Assembly (NCBI RefSeq): GCF_020447265.1
Contig: NZ_JAJADR010000003.1
Coordinates: 248,001-312,000 of the forward strand
DNA length: 64,000 bases
Direction: 5' to 3'
Origin: Hymenobacter lucidus
GTDB taxonomy: Bacteria; Bacteroidota; Bacteroidia; Cytophagales; Hymenobacteraceae
Part shown: piece by piece, positions 45,007-53,796 of the stretch
Layout: each line of letters opens with the position of its first letter
Position numbering within the stretch: position 1 is the first letter of the stretch
Notes under the pieces: generated by a model
What the model was told of the DNA's origin: nothing
The model's database searches: none
Seen by the model: the letters and a program-made list of their open reading frames with translations, nothing else
Program-made: the position numbers and the translations under genes

Positions 45007-46611
45007 TTACGAGCTGCATGAAAGCGTGGCGCAGCCGGGTTTCTCGCGGGCCCACTCGGGGCGCTTGGCGGCCAGCTCCTCATGCTCGGGCTGCTCGGCA
45101 AATGGGGTTTTGAGCACCTCCATCAGCCGGTTCAGCACCGATAAGTCGCCGGCTTCGGCGGCCTCAATAGCCTGTTGGGCCAGGTAATTACGCAGCACGT
45201 ACTTGGGGTTGGCACCGAGCATCAATTCCCGAATGGCCTCCGGCGCGGCGGTTTCCTGCTGCAGGCGCGCCAGGTAGTGGCCCAGCCACTGCCGCAGCTG
45301 GGCTTCCTCCTCCGGAGCGGTAGAATACGAGGCCGCGACCAGCAGCTCCGTCCAAGCCGCTTCCGCCGATTCTGGATTCATCAGCACAACTGGGGCAGCA
45401 TGGGAAAGGTGGCGGAAGAAAAGCGTCATATCCACTTCCGAGCCGGCCAGGGCTTCGTGCAGGGTTGCAAGCAGTGCCTTGTCTTCCTCGGCGGTCTGGC
45501 TCGTCAGGCCCAGCTTGCGCAGCAGCATCTCGTGGCGCTTAGCCTCAAAAGTGGCCGAGTACAAATCGAGGCCGGGGCGCAGCAGCTCGGGGTTTTCGAC
45601 GAGGTGAGCCAGGGCCCGGGCCAGCTGCCAGAGGTTCCAGAGGCCCACGTTGGGCTGCTGCCCGTAGGCGTAGCGCCGGGAGCCGAAGTCAGTGGTGTTG
45701 GGCGTCCAGTCGGGGTCGTAGGGCTCCAGCCAGCCGTAGGGCCCGTAGTCGATGGTGAGGCCCAGGATGCTCATATTGTCGGTGTTCATCACCCCGTGCA
45801 CAAAGCCTACCGACATCCAGTGCGCTAGCATAACGGCCGTGCGGCGGCAGATTTCCTCGAACCACCGCACGTACACTTCCGGTCCGGTAGGCTCGCCCAG
45901 CTCCGGGTAGTAGCGCCGAATTACGTAGTTGGCCAAGGCGCGCAGGTTATCTAGTTCACCGGCGGCGGCCATCATCTGGAAGTTGCCGAAGCGCACAAAC
46001 GTAGGCGCCACCCGGGCCACGATGGCGCCCGGCTCGGCCTGGGGATTACCGTTGTAGAACATGTCGCGCACTACTTCGTCGCCGGTGCGCACCAAGCTCA
46101 GGGCCCGGGTAGTAGGCACGCCCAGGTAGTGCATGGCCTCGCTGCACAGAAACTCGCGCACCGAGGAGCGCAGCACGGCGCGGCCGTCGGCGCGGCGCGA
46201 GTAGGGCGTGGGGCCCGCGCCTTTCAGCTGAATTTCCCAGGGCGTGCCGTCGGCGGCAGTTACTTCGCCCAGCGAAATGGCGCGCCCGTCGCCGAGCTGC
46301 CCGGCCCAGGAGCCAAACTGATGTCCACCGTAGCGGGCCGCAAAGGGCTTCATGCTACCGGTTACGAGGTTGCCGGCCAGCGCATCCACGGCCGGGCCTC
46401 TTTCGGCGGGCCGGGCCAAGCCCAGGAAGGCGGCTAGCTCATCGGCCCAGGCCAGCAGGTGTGGGTCGGCCACGGGCGTGGGCACTACGCGCGAGTAGTG
46501 GTAGCCCGGTACCTGCCGGGGCCGGTTGTCGGCAGAAATTTCGCCGCGCAGCTCCGTTACGAAGGAGTTTTGAAATTCAGCCTGGTCGATGGTTGGAAGA
46601 GTAGCAGACAT
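45007..46611 (-). CDS. selO: SelO (YdiU) family protein adenylyltransferase
   Basis: 534 aa, ATG at 46609-46611. Matches the SelO pseudokinase family over its whole length: the region after the start (NSFVTELRGEISADN, VPGYHYSRVVPTPV), KPFAARYGGHQFGSWAGQLG, GDGRAISLGEV, LKGAGPTPYSRRADGRAVLR, SVREFLCSEAMHYLGVPTTR, and VGFVHGVMNTDNMSILGLTID with the DYGPYGWLEPYDP block. The C-terminus GCATLSCSS carries Cys where animal SelO has selenocysteine (USS). SelO transfers AMP to Ser, Thr or Tyr of target proteins in redox stress. Slightly longer than E. coli YdiU (about 480). It is a single gene, divergent from the GH78 gene. Confidence 0.95.
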   Translation of the reverse strand: MSATLPTIDQAEFQNSFVTELRGEISADNRPRQVPGYHYSRVVPTPVADPHLLAWADELAAFLGLARPAERGPAVDALAGNLVTGSMKPFAARYGGHQFGSWAGQLGDGRAISLGEVTAADGTPWEIQLKGAGPTPYSRRADGRAVLRSSVREFLCSEAMHYLGVPTTRALSLVRTGDEVVRDMFYNGNPQAEPGAIVARVAPTFVRFGNFQMMAAAGELDNLRALANYVIRRYYPELGEPTGPEVYVRWFEEICRRTAVMLAHWMSVGFVHGVMNTDNMSILGLTIDYGPYGWLEPYDPDWTPNTTDFGSRRYAYGQQPNVGLWNLWQLARALAHLVENPELLRPGLDLYSATFEAKRHEMLLRKLGLTSQTAEEDKALLATLHEALAGSEVDMTLFFRHLSHAAPVVLMNPESAEAAWTELLVAASYSTAPEEEAQLRQWLGHYLARLQQETAAPEAIRELMLGANPKYVLRNYLAQQAIEAAEAGDLSVLNRLMEVLKTPFAEQPEHEELAAKRPEWAREKPGCATLSCSS

Positions 46612-46891
46612 AGATGAGTAGTAGTCGAATTGGGTAGAAGCCGGGTCGGAAATTGGCGGCTGGTTTCAGCTAAACGCCTACCGGCCGGCCGCAAGTTCGC
46701 CAACAGCCGGCCGGCGTGCTTGTTTGCGGTAGTTTGGTGGTGCTTTAGCAATGGCAGTTCAGAGGCACAGCCTTGGGTATTCAGGCAGCTGTATGATATG
46801 TTAGGCAGGAATAATAGCTGGCGCGGCTTGTCTCTGCTAACATCCTACAACAAGATGCTAAAGGCTGGTACAGGCGCCAGACCGGGGAATT

Positions 46892-46899
46892 TAAATTTG
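46892..46899 (+). promoter_or_regulatory. Candidate -7 element TAAATTTG for the glycosidase cluster
   Basis: TAAATTTG fits TAnnTTTG and lies 137 nt upstream of the first gene of the cluster. No good -33 box is seen. The rest of the 425-nt gap 46612-47036 has one GC-rich inverted repeat (CCGGCCGG around 46680-46715) and an open frame I do not believe is a gene. Confidence 0.4.
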
Positions 46900-47036
46900 T
46901 ATACGCATCAGCTGGCATCCGTTCGGCCGGTGCGGCAGGCCTTGCTGACGCCTGCTTTTGCGGCCCGCCTCACCGGCAGCAGCTACACAAATTCTGCCCT
47001 GTTCCACCACCAGTCATCAACCGAAAAAGGAAAGCA

Positions 47037-49865
47037 ATGCGGTTATCTTTTTCCTTGAGCGTTGGCAGTTGGCGGTGGCTGAGCAGCATCCTGCTGCTGC
47101 TGTTGCTACTCGGCCCGGCAGCGGCCTGGGCCCAGCGGCTGGCCGTGGCACGCCTGACGTGTGCATACCAGCCCCAGCCGCTGGGTGTTCAAACCCAGAA
47201 GCCTAACCTAAGCTGGGAACTGACCTCCGACCAGCGCAATACCACCCAAACCGCCTACCGCATTCTGGTGGCCGACAACGAGAAAAGCCTCGCCAAAAAC
47301 ACCGGCAACGTCTGGGATTCGCAGAAAGTAACGTCCGGCGCTTCCATCCAGGTACCGTACGCCGGGCCCGCTTTGCAGGCCACCAAAACGTACTATTGGA
47401 AGGTAATGACGTGGGACAACCACGGCAACGCCTCCGCGTGGAGCAAGCCAGCCCGCTGGCAGATGGGCTTGCTGTCGGCCGCCGACTGGCAGGGCGCGCA
47501 GTGGATAGCCTACGAAGAGCTGCCGGCCGAGCGGGTGAACGTGCTGCCCGTAGACGGCAAAAAGGACGACTACCTCGGCAACAACGTGTTGCCCTTGCTG
47601 CGCAAAGATTTCACGGTACCCAAGAAGCTGCAACGCGCTACGGCCTACGTGTGCGGCCTGGGGCAGTTTGAGCTGCACCTAAACGGGCAGAAGGTCGGCA
47701 ACCACTTTCTCGACCCCGCCTGGACCAAATTTGACAAGCAGGCCCAGTACGTCACCTTTGACGTGACCGAGCAGCTGCGCAAGGGCACCAACACGGTGGG
47801 CGTGCTCCTGGGCAACGGCTTTTACTACGTGCCGCCGGTGAAAAACCGCTTCCGCAAGCTTAAATCGTCGTTCGGCTACCCCAAACTGCTGTGCCGCGTG
47901 GTGCTCGACTACCGGGATGGCACGAGCGAGAGTGTAGTGAGTGACGCCAGCTGGAAAACCGCCGCGGGCCCCGTCACTTTCAGCAGCATCTACGGCGGCG
48001 AAGACTACAACGCCAGCCTGGAACAGCCCGGCTGGGACGCCTCACGATTCAACGACAAAACGTGGAAACCGGTGGTACTGACCACCGGCCCCACCGAACT
48101 GAACGCCCAGATGGCTGAGCCGCTGAAGGTGCACGAAACTTTCACCAGCCAAAAAATCACGCCCGCTCAGCCCGGCAAGTGGGTGTACGACTTCGGGCAG
48201 AATGCCTCGGGCATTATCGAGCTGCAAGTGCAGGGCCGCGCCGGCGACACGGTGCGCATCACGCCGGCCGAACTGCTGGCCGCCGACGGCACTGTGAACC
48301 AGAAAAACAGCGGCCGGCCCTACTACTTTACTTACGTGCTGCGCGGTAGCGGCGTGGAAATGTGGCGGCCGCGCTTCAGCTACTACGGCTTCCGCTATGC
48401 CCAGCTGGAAGGCGGCGTGCTGAAGGACCAGGCCAACCCCACCAACCGCCCAGTAGTAATCAAGCTCACCAGCCTGCACACCCGCAACGCCGCGCCGTTT
48501 GTGGGTAAATTTGCGTGTTCCAACGACCTGTTCAACCGCACCAACACGCTGATTGACTGGTCCATCAAGAGTAACCTCGCCAGCGTGTTCACCGACTGCC
48601 CCCACCGCGAAAAGCTGGGCTGGCTGGAAGAAACCCACCTCATGGGTGCCTCCATCCGCTACCGCTACGACATTGCCAGCTTGTGCCGCAAAACCATTGC
48701 CGACATGCAGGCCTCGCAGCTACCTAACGGGCTGGTGCCGGAAATTGCGCCCGAGTACGTGAAGTTTGAGTGGGGCGGCGACATGTTCCGCGACTCGCCG
48801 GAGTGGGGCAGTGCCAGCGTCATTCTGCCTTGGTACGTGTACCAGTGGTACGGCGACCGGCAGGTGCTGGAAAGCAGCTACCCCATGATGCAGCGCTACG
48901 TCACCTACCTCGGCACCAAGGCCCAGGGCCACATCCTCAGCCAGGGCCTCGGCGACTGGTACGACCTCGGCCCCAAGCCGCCGGGCACTTCCCAGCAGAC
49001 GCCCGTGGGCGTAACCGGCACCGCCACCTACTACTATGACCTCACGATTCTCAGCCAGGTAGCGCGCCTGCTAGGCAAGCCGCAGGAGGCTGCCGCCTAT
49101 GACAAGCTGGCTGGTGAAGTGCGCACGGCTTTCAACCAGAAGTTCTTCAACCCCAGCACCAAACAGTACGCCACCGGCAGTCAGGCCGCCAACGCCATGG
49201 CCGTATACATGGGCTTGGTGGAGCCCCAACACAAAGCGGCCGTGGTGGAAAATCTGGTGCAGGACATCCGCAACCGCAACAACGCCCTTACGGCCGGCGA
49301 CATCGGCTACCGCTACCTACTGCGCGTGCTGGAAGATGCGGGCCGTTCCGACGTCATTTTCGCCATGAACAACCGCACCGACGTGCCCGGCTACGGCTAC
49401 CAGCTGGCCCAAGGCGCCACGGCCCTCACCGAATCATGGGCGGCGCTGCCGACGGTATCCAACAACCACTTGATGCTGGGCCACTTGCAGGAATGGTTTT
49501 ACGGAGCCCTGGCTGGCATCCGGCCCGCTGATGAGGCCGTGGCGTTCAACAAAATCGACATTCAACCCGAGCCAGTGGGCGACGTGACCAGCACCAAAGC
49601 CAGCCATACGTCGCCCTACGGCCTGATTACCAGTGAGTGGAAGAAAACCGGCAACAGCTTCGAGCTGAAGACTACCATCCCGGCTAACACCACGGCCACC
49701 ATCTACCTACCGGCCACGGCCACTTCTACTATTCTGGAAGGAACGCAGCCACTGGCCCGCCATCCGGAGCTTAAACTGCTGGGCATCGACCAAGGCAAAG
49801 TTCGCATCCAAACGGGTTCGGGCACTTACCATTTCACGGTCAGCACCCCGGCTAGCACCAACTGA
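47037..49865 (+). CDS. GH78 alpha-L-rhamnosidase, secreted
   Basis: 942 aa, ATG at 47037; signal peptide LSSILLLLLLLGPAAAWA. An N-terminal Ig-like beta domain (about 35-145, LTCAYQPQPLGVQTQKPNLS), a carbohydrate-binding sandwich (about 150-340, with DFTVPKKLQRATAYVCGLG and FELHLNGQKVG), a further beta domain, then the (alpha/alpha)6 catalytic barrel (about 500-860). The catalytic-acid block TDCPHREKLGWLEETHLMG is the GH78 hallmark, and ATALTESWAALPTV-like text (GATALTESWAAL) carries the base Glu. It removes terminal alpha-L-rhamnose. First gene of a co-oriented cluster; 18 nt separate it from the next gene, so they are co-transcribed. Confidence 0.95.
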   Translation: MRLSFSLSVGSWRWLSSILLLLLLLGPAAAWAQRLAVARLTCAYQPQPLGVQTQKPNLSWELTSDQRNTTQTAYRILVADNEKSLAKNTGNVWDSQKVTSGASIQVPYAGPALQATKTYYWKVMTWDNHGNASAWSKPARWQMGLLSAADWQGAQWIAYEELPAERVNVLPVDGKKDDYLGNNVLPLLRKDFTVPKKLQRATAYVCGLGQFELHLNGQKVGNHFLDPAWTKFDKQAQYVTFDVTEQLRKGTNTVGVLLGNGFYYVPPVKNRFRKLKSSFGYPKLLCRVVLDYRDGTSESVVSDASWKTAAGPVTFSSIYGGEDYNASLEQPGWDASRFNDKTWKPVVLTTGPTELNAQMAEPLKVHETFTSQKITPAQPGKWVYDFGQNASGIIELQVQGRAGDTVRITPAELLAADGTVNQKNSGRPYYFTYVLRGSGVEMWRPRFSYYGFRYAQLEGGVLKDQANPTNRPVVIKLTSLHTRNAAPFVGKFACSNDLFNRTNTLIDWSIKSNLASVFTDCPHREKLGWLEETHLMGASIRYRYDIASLCRKTIADMQASQLPNGLVPEIAPEYVKFEWGGDMFRDSPEWGSASVILPWYVYQWYGDRQVLESSYPMMQRYVTYLGTKAQGHILSQGLGDWYDLGPKPPGTSQQTPVGVTGTATYYYDLTILSQVARLLGKPQEAAAYDKLAGEVRTAFNQKFFNPSTKQYATGSQAANAMAVYMGLVEPQHKAAVVENLVQDIRNRNNALTAGDIGYRYLLRVLEDAGRSDVIFAMNNRTDVPGYGYQLAQGATALTESWAALPTVSNNHLMLGHLQEWFYGALAGIRPADEAVAFNKIDIQPEPVGDVTSTKASHTSPYGLITSEWKKTGNSFELKTTIPANTTATIYLPATATSTILEGTQPLARHPELKLLGIDQGKVRIQTGSGTYHFTVSTPASTN

Positions 49866-49883
49866 TTTTTACCTGCTTCTCGC

Positions 49884-51026
49884 ATGAAACTGAAATCCAC
49901 CTGCGTCCTTCTTTTCGCCTGTCTCAGCCAGACATACGCCCAGGCGCAAGCAGGCAAGCCCAAAGAGGTGACCGCCGCTGTGATGCAGAAGGTGTACGAG
50001 GAAGTGAAAACGCCCCACAAGTACGGCTTAGTGCTGGTGACAGACGACAACAAAAAGAAGATGGACTGCCCAAGCGTGTTTCGCAAAAACGGCCAGTGGT
50101 GGATGACCTACATCATTTATGACGGTCGCGGCTACGAAACTTGGCTGGCCCAGAGCAAGGACTTGTTGAAGTGGGAAACCAAGGGCAAAATCATGGCTTT
50201 CACCGACACCACCGACTGGGACACCAACCAGAAAGCCGGCTACGTGGCCTTGCAGGACTACAAATGGGGCGGCAGCTACGAGTGGCAGCCCTACCAAGGC
50301 AAGTACTGGATGTCGTATTTCGGGGGCAAGTCGCGGGGCTACGAGAAGGGCTTGCTGTCCATTGGCATGGCCTACACCGACAAGGACCCGACCACCGTGC
50401 ACCAGTGGCAGCGCCTGCCCCAGCCAGTATTGCGCCCCGACGACAAGGACGTGCGCTGGTGGGAAAACCACACCATCTATAAAAGCTCGGTTATCTGGGA
50501 CAAGAGCAAGCGCACCGGCCACCCCTTCGTGATGTACTACAACGCCAACGGCGACTCGCTGGACACCAAGCGCGGGGCCGAGCGCATCGGCATGGCCGTT
50601 TCGGACGACATGAAAAACTGGAGCCGCTACATGAAGAATCCAGTGCTCAACCACCACAAAGGCATCACCGGCGACGCCTACATCCAGCAGATGGATCAGG
50701 TGGACAAGGGGCTGTATGTGATGTTCTATTTCGGCGCCTTCTACCCCGGCGTATCAGGCGCCGTGAACCGCTTCGCCTGCTCCTACGACCTGAAAACCTG
50801 GACCGACTGGACCGGTGCCAACCTGATAGAGCCCTCGGAGCCCTACGACGAGCTATTCGCGCATAAGTCGTTCGTGGTGAAGCACAAAGGCGTGGCGTAC
50901 CACTACTACTGCGCCGTCAACAAGCCCGACCAGCGCGGTATTGCCGTGGCCACTTCCAAGGACCTAGGCAAAAGCAAACTCACCTTTATTGCTCCACCCG
51001 TGAAGAAACCGAAAGAAGCAAAGTAG
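49884..51026 (+). CDS. Five-bladed beta-propeller glycosidase (GH43/GH32/GH130-like)
   Basis: 380 aa, ATG at 49884, signal peptide LKSTCVLLFACLSQTYAQA. Repeated propeller strands are seen: KMDCPSVFRKNGQWWMTYII, ETWLAQSKDLLKWE, HPFVMYYNANGDS, ERIGMAVSDDMKNWSRY, YVMFYFGAFYPG and HKSFVVKHKGVAYHYYCAV. The DCPSVF Asp at the propeller entrance would fit the base, and ENHTIYKSSVIWD or EPSEPYDELF supply acid candidates. Family assignment among GH43-like clans is not certain, nor whether it releases arabinose, galactose or another sugar. Tightly linked to the GH78 gene (18 nt) and followed by a class B repeat pair before the first GH2 gene. Confidence 0.75.
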   Translation: MKLKSTCVLLFACLSQTYAQAQAGKPKEVTAAVMQKVYEEVKTPHKYGLVLVTDDNKKKMDCPSVFRKNGQWWMTYIIYDGRGYETWLAQSKDLLKWETKGKIMAFTDTTDWDTNQKAGYVALQDYKWGGSYEWQPYQGKYWMSYFGGKSRGYEKGLLSIGMAYTDKDPTTVHQWQRLPQPVLRPDDKDVRWWENHTIYKSSVIWDKSKRTGHPFVMYYNANGDSLDTKRGAERIGMAVSDDMKNWSRYMKNPVLNHHKGITGDAYIQQMDQVDKGLYVMFYFGAFYPGVSGAVNRFACSYDLKTWTDWTGANLIEPSEPYDELFAHKSFVVKHKGVAYHYYCAVNKPDQRGIAVATSKDLGKSKLTFIAPPVKKPKEAK

Positions 51027-51037
51027 CGCAGACGAGG

Positions 51038-51180
51038 GGCCTCACCCCCCGGCCCCCTCTCCGAAAAGGAGAGGGGGAGCCTGACGACTATAACACAGCA
51101 TCCTAATACAACCACAAGCCAGACCTACGCCGCCGTGGCTCCCCCTCTCCTTTTCGGAGAGGGGGCCGGGGGGGTGAGGC
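51038..51180. repeat. Class B repeats as an inverted pair between glycosidase genes
   Basis: A copy at 51038-51081 (GGCCTCACCCCCCGGCCCCC ... GGAGAGGGGGAGCC) and its reverse complement at 51137-51180 are separated by 55 nt. Each copy is itself a hairpin (CCCCCTCTCC/GGAGAGGGGG with a TTTTC or GAAAA loop). The right copy ends 20 nt before the ATG of the GH2 gene. Confidence 0.85.
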
Positions 51181-51200
51181 CCACCGCAAGAACGACAACT

Positions 51201-53624
51201 ATGCCCCGTCTCATCTCATTCCTTCTGCTGCTGTTGTTGCTCGGTACCTGGCAAGCTGCCGACGCCAAGCCGCGGCCGGCGGGGCGAGTAGTGGCGGAGT
51301 TCAATAAGGGGTGGAAGTTCTTTCTTGGCGACGAACCTCAGGCCAAAGAGACGGCCTTCAACGATGCTAGTTGGCGGCAACTGACCTTGCCGCACGATTG
51401 GAGCATCGAGGGTAAATTCGATGAGAAGAACCCAGCTAAGCCGGAAGGTGGCGGCCTGCCCACCGGCATCGGCTGGTACCGCAAAACTTTCACGCTGCCC
51501 GCGGCCAACAACAAGCGCGTGTGCATCGAGTTTGATGGAGTGCAGCAGCACAGCGACGTGTGGGTGAACGGCCACCTCCTAGGACATCGGCCCAACGGCT
51601 ACATTTCCTTCCGTTACGACCTGACGCCCTATTTGCGCCCCGCCGGCCAGCCCAACGTGCTGGCCGTGCGCGTCGATAATTCGGCGCAGCCGAACTCACG
51701 CTGGTACACCGGCTCGGGCATTTACCGCAACGTGCGCCTGGTGACCACCAATTCTGTGGCGGTGGACCACTGGGGCACCTTCGTGACGACGCCGCAGGTA
51801 AGCACCACGGCCGCCACGGTAGCCGTGCAAACGCAGATTCGTAACGCCACCGGTGGGTCACAGCAAGTGAACCTGGAAACGGTGGTGCTGGATGCGCAGG
51901 GCAAGGAAGTGGCTCGGCAGCTCACCAAAGGCGTTAATCTGACCGATTCGATTACTCGCGTAGCTCAAAGCCTCAACCTGAATAACCCGCAGCTGTGGTC
52001 AACCACGCGGCCCTACTTGTATCGGGTGCAAACCACAGTGCTTCAAGGCAAGAAAATTATTGATTCCTATAGCACACCGCTGGGTGTGCGCACCGCTGTG
52101 TTTGGCCCCCAGGGTTTCCTGCTGAACGGTCAGGTGCTGCGTATTCAGGGGGTCAACCAGCACCACGACCTGGGGGCGCTGGGGGCAGCTTTCAACGTGC
52201 GGGCCGCTGAGCGGCAACTGGAAATCCTGCGGACTATGGGCTGCAACGCCATCCGCATGTCGCACAACCCGCCCGCGCCCGAACTGCTCGACCTGTGCGA
52301 CCGAATGGGCTTTCTGGTCATGGACGAGGCTTTCGACCAGTGGCAGAAAAAGAAGAACAGCAAAGATTACCACCTCGACTTCCCGCAGTGGCACCGCCGC
52401 GACCTAGAGGATATGGTGCTCCGTGACCGAAACCACCCGTCGGTGTTCATTTGGAGCATCGGCAACGAAATCCGGGAGCAATTCGACAGCACCGGCACGC
52501 GCTTGGCCAAGGAGTTAACCGCCGTTGTGAAGCGCCTCGACTCCACCCGGCCTGTCACGTCGGCGCTGACAGAACAGGAGCCCGACAAGAACTTCATCAG
52601 CCAAGCGGGAGTGCTCGACGTGCTGAGCTTCAACTACAAGCACGCGGAATACCCCAAACTGCCCCAGCGCTTCCCCGGCCAAATCTTCCTGGCCACCGAA
52701 ACCGCCGCCGCCTTCGAAACCCGCGGCCACTACGACCTGCCCTCCGACAGTGTGCGCGTTTGGCCGCTGGATGGCAAAACCAAGTTCACTACAGGCAACA
52801 CCGACTTCACGGCCTCCAGCTACGACAACGCCCGGCCCTATTGGGGCGCCACCCACGAAGCCGCCTGGGGCGCCCTCAAGCAGAACCCTCACCTAACCGG
52901 CACCTTCGTGTGGTCGGGTTTCGATTACCTCGGCGAGCCGCTACCCTACCCCTGGCCGGCGCACAGCTCCTATTTCGGTGTCATCGACCTGGCCGGCTTC
53001 CCCAAGGACGCCTACTACCTCTACCAGAGCGAGTGGACCACCCAGCCCGTGCTGCACCTGCTGCCTCACTGGACCTGGCGCCCCGGTCAAACCGTGGACG
53101 TATGGGCCTACTACAATCAGGCTGATGAAGTGGAACTGCTCCTGAACGGCAAGTCGCTCGGTACCAAAAAGAAGGCCCCCAACGACCTACACGTATTCTG
53201 GCGCGTACCCTACGCCCCCGGTACGCTGCAAGCTGTGTCGCGCAAAGGAGGCCAAACCGTGCTGACACGCACCATCAACACCGCCGGCCCCGCCGCCAAA
53301 ATCGAGCTAACCGCCGACCGTAGCAAGCTGCAAGCCGACGGCAAAGACCTCTCCTTCCTGACGGTGCGGGTGTTGGATGCCGCCGGCAACTTGGTACCCA
53401 ATGCCCCCAACCTGGTGAAGTTCGCCGTCAGCGGCCCCGGCTTCGTGGCGGGCGTGGACAACGGCTACCAAGCCAGCCTGGAACCCTTCAAAGCCGACTC
53501 CCGCAAAGCTTACAACGGCATGTGCCTAGCCATCATCCAGACCAGCGAGAAAGGTGGCACCATCACGGTGCAGGCCACGGCAGAAGGGTTGGCACCAGCT
53601 ACAGTAACGCTGACGAGCCGGTAG
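51201..53624 (+). CDS. GH2 glycosidase (beta-galactosidase/beta-glucuronidase type, DUF4982-containing)
   Basis: 807 aa from the ATG at 51201 (MPRLISFLLLLLLLGTWQAA signal peptide). The frame is open leftward only because it crosses a class B repeat. Sugar-binding N-domain (about 30-190: LPHDWSIEGKF, GIGWYRKTFTLP, VQQHSDVWVNGHLLG), Ig-like domain (200-300), then the barrel: IRMSHNPPAPELLDLCDRMG, NHPSVFIWSIGNEI (acid/base Glu) and FPGQIFLATETAAAFETRG (nucleophile Glu). C-terminal DUF4982-like and Ig (invasin-like) modules follow. The type most often acts on beta-galactosides. Expected in the periplasm. Confidence 0.93.
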   Translation: MPRLISFLLLLLLLGTWQAADAKPRPAGRVVAEFNKGWKFFLGDEPQAKETAFNDASWRQLTLPHDWSIEGKFDEKNPAKPEGGGLPTGIGWYRKTFTLPAANNKRVCIEFDGVQQHSDVWVNGHLLGHRPNGYISFRYDLTPYLRPAGQPNVLAVRVDNSAQPNSRWYTGSGIYRNVRLVTTNSVAVDHWGTFVTTPQVSTTAATVAVQTQIRNATGGSQQVNLETVVLDAQGKEVARQLTKGVNLTDSITRVAQSLNLNNPQLWSTTRPYLYRVQTTVLQGKKIIDSYSTPLGVRTAVFGPQGFLLNGQVLRIQGVNQHHDLGALGAAFNVRAAERQLEILRTMGCNAIRMSHNPPAPELLDLCDRMGFLVMDEAFDQWQKKKNSKDYHLDFPQWHRRDLEDMVLRDRNHPSVFIWSIGNEIREQFDSTGTRLAKELTAVVKRLDSTRPVTSALTEQEPDKNFISQAGVLDVLSFNYKHAEYPKLPQRFPGQIFLATETAAAFETRGHYDLPSDSVRVWPLDGKTKFTTGNTDFTASSYDNARPYWGATHEAAWGALKQNPHLTGTFVWSGFDYLGEPLPYPWPAHSSYFGVIDLAGFPKDAYYLYQSEWTTQPVLHLLPHWTWRPGQTVDVWAYYNQADEVELLLNGKSLGTKKKAPNDLHVFWRVPYAPGTLQAVSRKGGQTVLTRTINTAGPAAKIELTADRSKLQADGKDLSFLTVRVLDAAGNLVPNAPNLVKFAVSGPGFVAGVDNGYQASLEPFKADSRKAYNGMCLAIIQTSEKGGTITVQATAEGLAPATVTLTSR

Positions 53625-53627
53625 TGC

Positions 53628-53796
53628 GCCTCACCCCCCAGCCCCCTCTCCGAAAAGGAGAGGGGGAGCCAGCCGAATAAAGAAGTAATCGAAGACACAA
53701 TGACTGACTCCTTCTTACATAATCCTATCGCCCATCCAAACCTGCGCCGCCGTGGCTCCCCCTCTCCTTTTCGGAGAGGGGGCCGGGGGGTGAGGC
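53628..53796. repeat. Class B repeats as a second inverted pair, right copy entering a CDS
   Basis: Copies at 53628-53670 and, inverted, 53755-53796. The right copy carries the flanking word CGCCGCCGTGG also seen at 51128-51138. Its final GGGGGGTGAGGC holds the GTG that I choose as the start of the next GH2 gene. Confidence 0.85.

Noticed and set aside
46630..47058. 142-codon plus-strand frame between selO and the GH78 gene
   Set aside because: Overlaps the GH78 signal peptide in another frame, contains the probable promoter region, and shows no protein-like pattern.
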